This document shows, piece by piece, positions 7,541 through 12,579 of a stretch of 12,579 nucleotides of DNA. The notes beneath the pieces are model-generated. The model saw nothing but the letters and a program-made list of their open reading frames with translations. It searched no databases and had not been told where the DNA came from. The translations under genes and the position numbers were made by a program. Source of the DNA: DATMBL01 sp035559295 (lineage in GTDB: Bacteria > Desulfobacterota > Binatia > UBA9968); the NCBI GenBank assembly GCA_035559295.1, contig DATMBL010000385.1, forward strand, positions 1 to 12,579. Direction: 5' to 3'. Position 1 is the stretch's first letter; each line of letters starts with the position of its first letter.

Positions 7541-7619
7541 GTTCAATGTTCGAAGTTCAACGGAGTTCGGGGGCTCGAAGACGTGTTTTTGATAGACCGT
7601 GAACCTGAAACTTTGAACC
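7541..7619. repeat. Palindromic heptad-based repeat, copy B (trpB-trpA gap)
   Basis: This second copy of the repeat lies in the 110-nt gap after trpB. On the left, GTTC recurs at 7541, 7548 and 7555 (7-nt steps) and again at 7565. On the right, GAAC or near-GAAC units occur at 7601, 7607, 7615 and 7623, with spacing of 6 to 8. The reverse complement of the right arm matches the left arm at most positions if two single-base gaps are allowed. The central part is longer than in copy A and holds a small TTCG...CGAA stem (7566-7579) and a run of five T at 7586-7590. A role as processing, stability or partial termination signal between trpB and trpA is possible, but nothing in the sequence proves it. 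Confidence 0.6.
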
Positions 7620-7641
7620 GTTGAAGCTATCGCTCCCACCT

Positions 7642-8460
7642 ATGAGTCGGATCGCAGCCAAGTTCGCGGAACTCAAAAAGAAAGGCGAAACCGCTTTGAT
7701 CCCCTTCGTGATGGCCGGGGATCCCGAGTTGGCAACGACGCTGGCAGTGCTGCGCGCGCTCGATCGCGCGGGGGCGGACTGTATCGAATTGGGCGTGCCT
7801 TTCTCCGATCCCACGGCGGACGGGCCGACGATTCAACGCTCCTCGGCGAGGGCGCTTCGCCACCCGCTGTCCCTGCCGCGCATTTTGGCGCTCGTCAGAC
7901 GATTTCGGCGCGGCTCGAATGTTCCGCTCATCCTGTTCGGTTACTTCAACCCGTTTTTCCGGTACGGTCTGGAGAAGTTCTGCCGCGACGCGGCGCGCGC
8001 AGGCGTGGACGGAGTGCTTTGCGTCGATCTTCCACCGGAAGAGAGCGAAGAGCTGAAACGCTGGACCGACGCTTACGGTCTCGATTTGATTTTTCTCCTT
8101 GCGCCGACAAGCGGCGCTGACCGTATCGGGCTCGTCGGACGCAGGGGCCGCGGATTTATCTATTACGTTTCGGTCACCGGGGTCACCGGCGCACGCCGCA
8201 TCCTGGATCCGCGGCTGAGCAGGCAGGTTGCGCAGGTCAGGCACGCCACCGCAATGCCCGTCGGCGTAGGGTTCGGTATTTCAACGCCGCAGCATGCGGC
8301 CCGGATCGGTCGGTTTGCCGATGCCGCCGTGGTCGGTAGCGCGTTGATCGACACGATCGAGGGGGCAAAAGGAAGGAAGGCAAAAGCGCGCCAAGCGGCC
8401 GCCTTTGTCGCGGCGCTCAAGCGGGCGATGAGGCGTTCGGTCAAGCCGAAGCATGCATGA
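7642..8460 (+). CDS. trpA: Tryptophan synthase alpha chain
   Basis: This 272-residue TIM barrel cleaves indole-3-glycerol phosphate to indole and glyceraldehyde 3-phosphate, passing indole to TrpB. The catalytic E49 and D60 stand at exactly the same numbers as in the Salmonella enzyme, inside IELGVPFSDPTADGPTIQ (48-65). The loop-6 region reads YYVSVTGVTGAR (174-185), and the phosphate site is VGVGFGIST (207-215) with VVGSALI (230-236). The ATG at 7642 gives the usual MSRIAAKF N-terminus. A TTG at 7621 would add 7 residues lying in the tail of the upstream repeat and is less likely. The gene ends in an ATGA overlap with folC, so trpA and folC are probably translated together. Confidence 0.98.
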   Translation: MSRIAAKFAELKKKGETALIPFVMAGDPELATTLAVLRALDRAGADCIELGVPFSDPTADGPTIQRSSARALRHPLSLPRILALVRRFRRGSNVPLILFGYFNPFFRYGLEKFCRDAARAGVDGVLCVDLPPEESEELKRWTDAYGLDLIFLLAPTSGADRIGLVGRRGRGFIYYVSVTGVTGARRILDPRLSRQVAQVRHATAMPVGVGFGISTPQHAARIGRFADAAVVGSALIDTIEGAKGRKAKARQAAAFVAALKRAMRRSVKPKHA

Positions 8461-9743
8461 CTCGACGGCTCATGGCTTCGTACTCCGAAATCCTCGATAA
8501 GATCTACCGGCTGCGGGGCGGCGTGATCGATCTGCGCCTGGAGCGCATGGAGCGTGCGCTCGAGCTCTTCGACCATCCGGAAACGAACTACCCGGCCCTG
8601 CACATCGCCGGCACGAACGGCAAAGGCTCGACCGCGGCGATGCTCCACAGCGTCTTGTGCCGCGCGGGCTATCGCGCCGGTCTCTATACCTCGCCCCACC
8701 TGGTGTCCTTTACCGAACGGATTCGGGTTGCCGACGAAGCGATCGCCCCCGATCAAGTCGTAGCGCTCGCGGAAGAGATCATGCGCCGCACGTCGGCGGC
8801 GGACGTGCCGCTGACTTTTTTCGAGTTCGTCACCGTCATGGCTCTTCTCCATTTCGCCCGCCACCAGGTCGAAGTCGCCGTAATCGAAGTCGGGCTCGGC
8901 GGCCGGCTCGACGCAACCAATCTCGTCCGGCCGGTAGTGTCGGTGATCACCACGATTTCCAAGGATCACGAAGCCTATCTTGGCTCCGATCTCGCGTCGA
9001 TTGCGCGGGAGAAGGGTGGCATCATCAAGCAAGCCGTGCCGGCAATCGCAGGCGATCTTCCCGAAGCGGCGCTCTCCGTGATTGAACAGATCGCGGCCGC
9101 GCGCGGCGCGAAGCTCCACTGTTTGAAACGAGATTTCGATTTTTTCTTGAAAAGCGACGACCGCTTCGATTATAACGGCTTGAACTGGCGCTTGGCGGAT
9201 CTCCGAATCGCGCTGCGGGGCCGCCATCAGAGGAGCAATGCGGCGGTTGCGCTGTGCGCGCTCGAGGTGACGCAAGGGGCGTTTCCAGTCACCGAGAGCG
9301 CCGTGCGCGAGGGCCTGGAGGCGGTGGTCTGGCCCGGCCGGTTTGAGACTTTCGGTTCCGGTCCGACCGTGGTGTTGGACGGCGCGCATAATGGCGAAGG
9401 GGCGCGGGCGCTTGCCGCCACGATCGAGGAATTTCGCGGCGGCCGAAACGTCAAACTCCTGTTCGCCTCGATGGAGGACAAGGACTGGGGCGCGATGCTC
9501 GACATTCTCTCGCCCAGCTCGAGCGAAATCGTGTTGACCCGCGTGGCGATGGAGAGAAGCGCAGACCCGGAGCGCCTGGCGGCTTACCTTCGCGGCAAGG
9601 CCCCTCACCGCGTGATCCAAAATCCTCGAGACGCGCTCGCCGCCCTTGTCCGGGCGGCCGCGGCCGACGATCTCATCGTCGTTGCCGGCTCACTTTACCT
9701 TCTGGGCGAAGTGCGCCCCGCGGTTCAGGAGCTTACCGGTTGA
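8457..9743 (+). CDS. folC: Folylpolyglutamate synthase / dihydrofolate synthase
   Basis: A 428-residue Mur-ligase-type enzyme of folate metabolism. It adds glutamate to dihydropteroate and/or to reduced folates using ATP; sequence alone does not show whether both activities are present. The P-loop is GTNGKGS (52-58) within LHIAGTNGKGSTAAM, followed by YTSPHLVSFTERIRV (77-91), EVGLGGRLDATN (144-155) and an IAREKGGIIK segment (182-191) whose K186 matches the usually carbamylated lysine. The C-terminal domain contains NAAVALCALE, WPGRFE and LDGAHN. The ATG at 8457 overlaps the trpA stop by 4 nt and is preferred; an ATG at 8472 (MASYSEIL) is also possible. accD, a frequent neighbour between trpA and folC in other bacteria, is not present here. 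Confidence 0.96.
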   Translation: MTRRLMASYSEILDKIYRLRGGVIDLRLERMERALELFDHPETNYPALHIAGTNGKGSTAAMLHSVLCRAGYRAGLYTSPHLVSFTERIRVADEAIAPDQVVALAEEIMRRTSAADVPLTFFEFVTVMALLHFARHQVEVAVIEVGLGGRLDATNLVRPVVSVITTISKDHEAYLGSDLASIAREKGGIIKQAVPAIAGDLPEAALSVIEQIAAARGAKLHCLKRDFDFFLKSDDRFDYNGLNWRLADLRIALRGRHQRSNAAVALCALEVTQGAFPVTESAVREGLEAVVWPGRFETFGSGPTVVLDGAHNGEGARALAATIEEFRGGRNVKLLFASMEDKDWGAMLDILSPSSSEIVLTRVAMERSADPERLAAYLRGKAPHRVIQNPRDALAALVRAAAADDLIVVAGSLYLLGEVRPAVQELTG

Positions 9744-9766
9744 TCCGTCGCATCAACCAGCGGCTC
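9729..9766. promoter_or_regulatory. Inverted repeat at the folC-lptD junction
   Basis: A perfect 7-bp inverted repeat, GGTTGAT (9738-9744) and ATCAACC (9752-9758), encloses a 7-nt loop and spans the folC stop codon. An outer pair GAGC/GCTC (9729-9732 and 9763-9766) can extend it with a small internal loop. No T-run follows, so it is not a typical intrinsic terminator. It ends just before the first in-frame ATG of the lptD reading frame (9768), which would place that start next to a stable stem. It may also be chance in GC-rich DNA. Confidence 0.35.
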
Positions 9767-9803
9767 GATGGTAGCTCGGGTCGCTCGTGAGGCGCCCACG
9801 GCG

Positions 9804-12191
9804 ATGGCAGAGAAACAGCGAACTCCAAAAATGCGCCCACGGCATGGCCGCGCGGGCGTGCTCCTGATTGCCAGAACCCTTCTAAGCGTGCTTATCGTCG
9901 TTTGTGCGGCACCGGACGCGCTCGGCGCGCAAGCGCTGTCGGCGCAGTCGCGCTCCGCTTCCGAGGAGATCCATGTAACCGCCGACCAACTGTCGGTGCG
10001 CGACGGCGGCCGCCATATCGAAGCGCAGGGCGATGTGGAAATTACGCGTCAGGAGACCACGCTCAAGGCCGACCAAGTTCAAGTCGATCGCGCGACGCAG
10101 GATGTGCAGGCTCAAGGCAAGGTTTCCGTCGATGACCCGGACTGGAAAATCAAGTCCGCCGAGTCCCTGCAACTAAACCTCGAGAACGAAACCGGAGAAA
10201 TCCAGAACGGCGAGCTTTTCATCGAAGACGGGCATGTCAGCATCACCGGCCGGCGCTTTCAAAAATTTACCGGACAAAGCTACCACATAGACGACGGATT
10301 TTTCACCACCTGCCTGTGCGACTCCGGACCGCTGCCGTGGCGCATCTCGGCCGAAAGCCTCGATCTTGCGCCGGATGGCCTCGGCTCGGTCGAGGATGCG
10401 TACTTCTACGTGCTCGACGTGCCGGTCTTCTATTTGCCGTACGGTTTTTTCCCGGTCCGGACCGACCGGCAAACCGGCTTTTTGTTCCCGCGCCTGGCGT
10501 ACTCTTCGAGGGACGGGTTCCGCCTGATCCAGCCGTTTTTCTGGGCGATCTCCAAAAGCACGGACGCAACCGTTTCGGTCGATTTCGAGACCCGGGCCCG
10601 GGCCGGTCTCATGGGAGAGTTTCGGACAATCTTTCGCCGCGATTCCGACCTTCAGATTCATTCCTCGTACTTCAACGAGTCGCTGCGCACGCGGGAAGAA
10701 AAGGACATCGAAGACCCGACGATCGCCGACCCCGTGATCCCCGTGAACCGCTGGAGCGTCATGGGAACGCACCGTTACTGGCTGCCTTCACAGTGGCTGA
10801 CCTACAGCGACGTCGCGCGTTACAGCGACGATCTGTTCGCACGCGAACTGATCGACCGTCTCGATGTTCCCGGTGGGCGGGAAGACGATATCCAGCGGAG
10901 CCGCTACAGCCGCTCGCGTTTTGGATTTTATCGGAGCTGGCGCGATACGCAGCTGCGCGGCGAATGGGCCTTCTTTCAGGACTTCATCCAACCCGATGCC
11001 ACGACTTTGCAGCGCACGCCCGAGGTCGTTTTTTCCGGCCGGCGCTTTCTCGATCGGTTCCCACTGGAATTCCGCTGGAACGCGGGCGCGGTCAACTATA
11101 TCCGGCGTCGAGGCGGGGACGGCTTGCGCTTCGACTTGCGACCCGAGCTGGTGCTGCCCTTTCGGCTGGAATCCTACGTCTTCGGAGGACTCAGCGTCGC
11201 GCCGCGGGAGACGCTTTACCACCTGTACGCGCTGGCCGATTCGAAACGGAACATCGCGCGCGAACTCGTCGAGATTCGCGGTGTCTTGGGCACTTCGCTG
11301 TCACGGGTTTTCGCCTGGGACGGCCCGTCTCTCAGCCGCATCAAGCATGTGATCGAACCCGAGGTGAGCTATCTGTTCGTGCCGCGCACCGAACAAGAGG
11401 CGATTCCGATCATGGACCACATCGATCGGGTCAACCGGCGCAATGTGCTGACATTCGCGCTCTCGAATCGCTTCTGGGGCAAGTTCGCCGCTCCGATCGC
11501 GTCGGACGGCGCGCCGGACACGAACGCCGAAACGCTCAACCCTGCGATTGCCACCGACGTGCAGCAGCTCGGCTCGCTCCGGCTTGCGCTCGCGTATGAC
11601 ATCGACAAAGAGCGTAAGCGCGGCGATAGCCTCTCCGATCTTGACGTGCAGCTCAGAGTGCGACCGGTCAATTACCTCACGTTCGAGCTCGGCGGAGGCG
11701 TCAACCCCGGGCCTTGGAACGTGACCCAGGCGCGCGCGATTTTTGCCATTTCCGATCCTCGCCCGCTTGCCCGGCGCTCCCTTGACCCGGACTTCAATCG
11801 GCCCAATGCCGTGGCGCTCAACTATCATTTTTTGCGCCGCGGGCCGAACAGTTTGCTCGCGGAAAACGCCAATCTCGACCTGGACAGCCCGCCCAGCTGC
11901 CCCGACCGCCTGGACCCGCGCTGCACGGGTTTCAACCGGAACACCGTGGGCAACCTCTCGGGCAACGCGTTCTATCACGCGACCGATCACGTTCTGCTAT
12001 TTTTCAGCTCGACCTACAACGTGCGCGATAGCCGCTTCAACGGGATTCGCGTCGCCACCAAAATTCTCTCCCAGTGTGAATGCTGGAGCGTTACGCTCGG
12101 CCTAAAGAAGGAGATCAATCCCGCCCGGACGAGCGTCAACTTCGATTTCAACCTGCTCGGACTGGGGACGCCGCGCAGCACGCTCCGGTGA
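9804..12191 (+). CDS. lptD: LPS-assembly protein LptD (outer-membrane translocon)
   Basis: A 795-residue outer-membrane protein that, with the lipoprotein LptE, inserts lipopolysaccharide into the outer leaflet. An N-terminal signal peptide (basic n-region to about 19, hydrophobic VLLIARTLLSVLIVV, probable SPase I site after ALGA at 42) leads to a periplasmic OstA/LptA-like beta-jellyroll (about 54-136: EEIHVTADQLSV, AQGDVEI, LKADQVQVDR). A large C-terminal beta-barrel of alternating aromatic strands starts near FYLPYGFFP (about 209). The mature protein has six cysteines: 170 and 172 (TTCLC), 699 and 707, and 758 and 760 (QCECW). In E. coli the barrel pair is adjacent (CC) and disulphide-bonds to the N-domain; here it is C-x-C. 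Start: ATG 9804 has GAGG (9789-9792) upstream at 11 nt; ATG 9768 (12 residues longer) and ATG 9831 are alternatives. All keep the signal peptide. Confidence 0.93.
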   Translation: MAEKQRTPKMRPRHGRAGVLLIARTLLSVLIVVCAAPDALGAQALSAQSRSASEEIHVTADQLSVRDGGRHIEAQGDVEITRQETTLKADQVQVDRATQDVQAQGKVSVDDPDWKIKSAESLQLNLENETGEIQNGELFIEDGHVSITGRRFQKFTGQSYHIDDGFFTTCLCDSGPLPWRISAESLDLAPDGLGSVEDAYFYVLDVPVFYLPYGFFPVRTDRQTGFLFPRLAYSSRDGFRLIQPFFWAISKSTDATVSVDFETRARAGLMGEFRTIFRRDSDLQIHSSYFNESLRTREEKDIEDPTIADPVIPVNRWSVMGTHRYWLPSQWLTYSDVARYSDDLFARELIDRLDVPGGREDDIQRSRYSRSRFGFYRSWRDTQLRGEWAFFQDFIQPDATTLQRTPEVVFSGRRFLDRFPLEFRWNAGAVNYIRRRGGDGLRFDLRPELVLPFRLESYVFGGLSVAPRETLYHLYALADSKRNIARELVEIRGVLGTSLSRVFAWDGPSLSRIKHVIEPEVSYLFVPRTEQEAIPIMDHIDRVNRRNVLTFALSNRFWGKFAAPIASDGAPDTNAETLNPAIATDVQQLGSLRLALAYDIDKERKRGDSLSDLDVQLRVRPVNYLTFELGGGVNPGPWNVTQARAIFAISDPRPLARRSLDPDFNRPNAVALNYHFLRRGPNSLLAENANLDLDSPPSCPDRLDPRCTGFNRNTVGNLSGNAFYHATDHVLLFFSSTYNVRDSRFNGIRVATKILSQCECWSVTLGLKKEINPARTSVNFDFNLLGLGTPRSTLR

Positions 12192-12206
12192 CCGCCCGGT
12201 GACCGC
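12185..12206. repeat. Tandem 11-bp repeat at the lptD stop
   Basis: CCGGTGACCGC occurs twice in direct succession (12185-12195 and 12196-12206), and the octamer CGCTCCGG flanks the pair (12181-12188 and 12204-12211). The first unit contains the lptD stop codon TGA (12189-12191). Each unit holds an odd palindrome CGGT-g-ACCG. It looks like a small local duplication; no function is evident. Confidence 0.6.
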
Positions 12207-12226
12207 TCCGGCTTTCCACGCGGCGG

Positions 12227-12260
12227 TTTGCCCGTACCGTAGAATCTGCTACCATACGGG
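12227..12260 (+). promoter_or_regulatory. Hairpin and possible weak promoter before the cupin gene
   Basis: CCCGTA (12231-12236) pairs with TACGGG (12255-12260), and inside them GTAG (12239-12242) pairs with CTAC (12249-12252). Two 2-nt internal mismatches (CC/CA) and a 6-nt loop AATCTG (12243-12248) complete the structure. It ends 9 nt before the ATG at 12270 and has no T-tract, so it does not look like a terminator for lptD. The same bases could serve as a weak sigma-70-like promoter: TTTGCC (12227-12232), 17-nt spacer, TACCAT (12250-12255). If so, the inverted repeat would overlap the -10 box as an operator might. This is a suggestion only. Confidence 0.3.
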
Positions 12261-12269
12261 GCTTCGGGC

Positions 12270-12579
12270 ATGACTGAGCTGCTTTACCGGGGTCGGATGG
12301 TCGCGAAACCGTGGGGCTACGAGCTCATCTGGGCGCAGACCGAACGCTACGTCGGCAAGATCCTCCATATCAACAAGGGCGAGTCGCTGAGCTACCAGTT
12401 TCACCGCGTCAAAGACGAAACCATTCGCCTGTTGCACGGTCTAATGGAAATGGACATCGAGGCCGAAGGCGCCAGGCAACGGATCGCCCTCAAACCCGGC
12501 GATTGTTTGCACGTCGCGCCGGGCATGAAACATCGGATGATCGCGATCGAAGACTGCGATGTGCTGGAAGTCTCGACTC
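12270..12579 (+). CDS. Cupin-domain protein, mannose-6-phosphate isomerase type II-like (3'-truncated)
   Basis: The frame stays open to the window end, giving 103 residues of a gene that continues outside. The visible part is a single cupin domain resembling the C-terminal isomerase domain of ManC and plant-like GDP-mannose pyrophosphorylase partners: KPWGYELIWA (13-22), YVGKILHI (27-34), cupin motif 1 around SYQFHRVKDETIRLLHG (41-57), and motif 2 around KPGDCLHVAPGMKH (75-88). Likely metal ligands are Q43, H45, E50 and H88. A sugar-phosphate isomerase or sugar-binding role, perhaps for nucleotide-sugar or LPS sugars given lptD upstream, is inferred. The ATG at 12270 is the first in frame; ATG 12297 just before AKPWGYE is an alternative with a better G-rich upstream stretch. 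Neither start has a strong Shine-Dalgarno. Confidence 0.8.
   Translation, partial: MTELLYRGRMVAKPWGYELIWAQTERYVGKILHINKGESLSYQFHRVKDETIRLLHGLMEMDIEAEGARQRIALKPGDCLHVAPGMKHRMIAIEDCDVLEVST

Noticed and set aside
7586..7590. Run of five T in repeat copy B as an intrinsic terminator tail
   Set aside because: No stable GC-rich stem directly precedes it, and the T-run sits within the loop of the larger palindrome. trpA downstream needs read-through.
8163..9620. 485-codon open frame on the minus strand opposite folC
   Set aside because: It lies wholly antisense to the well-supported trpA end and folC and shows no recognisable domain. Long antisense frames are expected in GC-rich coding DNA.
9939..9944. 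Lipoprotein processing at Cys34 of LptD
   Set aside because: The residues before the Cys (VVC) do not fit a lipobox, which needs Gly, Ala or Ser at -1. An SPase I site after ALGA fits better and LptD is not a lipoprotein.
10316..11599. 427-codon plus-strand frame inside lptD in another phase
   Set aside because: Its product is an Arg/Gly/Ala/Pro-rich shadow typical of the second phase of GC-rich genes. The lptD phase holds the barrel, signal peptide and cysteine motifs.

Overview
The window is a dense, GC-rich, all-plus-strand stretch of bacterial chromosome, with ten whole or partial genes and little intergenic space. An LptD homologue shows a diderm (Gram-negative) cell envelope. An argS followed by a SPOR-domain gene, a trp cluster running into folC, and LptD together suggest a deltaproteobacterium-like or related uncultured lineage. 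That placement is an inference from gene content only and is weak.

Layout. 1-624 is the 3' part of a beta-hydroxyacid dehydrogenase family oxidoreductase. It is followed after 3 nt by a KptA/Tpt1 RNA 2'-phosphotransferase (628-1167). A 178-nt spacer with weak hairpins separates these from argS (1346-3079), whose 3' end overlaps a membrane-anchored SPOR-domain protein (3063-3770). Eleven bases later the tryptophan genes begin: trpD (3782-4795), trpC (4800-5579), trpF (5728-6354), trpB (6311-7531) and trpA (7642-8460). trpA overlaps folC (8457-9743) by 4 nt. lptD follows (about 9804-12191), and the window ends inside a cupin protein (12270 onward).

How the genes work together. TrpD, TrpC, TrpF and the TrpA/TrpB synthase cover every step from anthranilate to tryptophan. 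The anthranilate synthase genes (trpE, trpG) are not here, and accD, often found between trpA and folC, is also absent. The trp genes form tightly coupled pairs (trpD-trpC, trpF-trpB, trpA-folC). The two larger gaps between these pairs each hold a degenerate palindromic repeat made of roughly 7-nt GTTC/GAAC units. The flanking SPOR protein and LptD are envelope proteins, and ArgS and FolC are housekeeping enzymes.

I found no mobile element, CRISPR array, RNA gene or defence system. Most of the window is ordinary core metabolism. The points most worth a second look are the heptad-based repeats, the bacterial KptA, the six-cysteine pattern of LptD with a C-x-C in place of the usual adjacent pair, and an unexplained hairpin ahead of the cupin gene.
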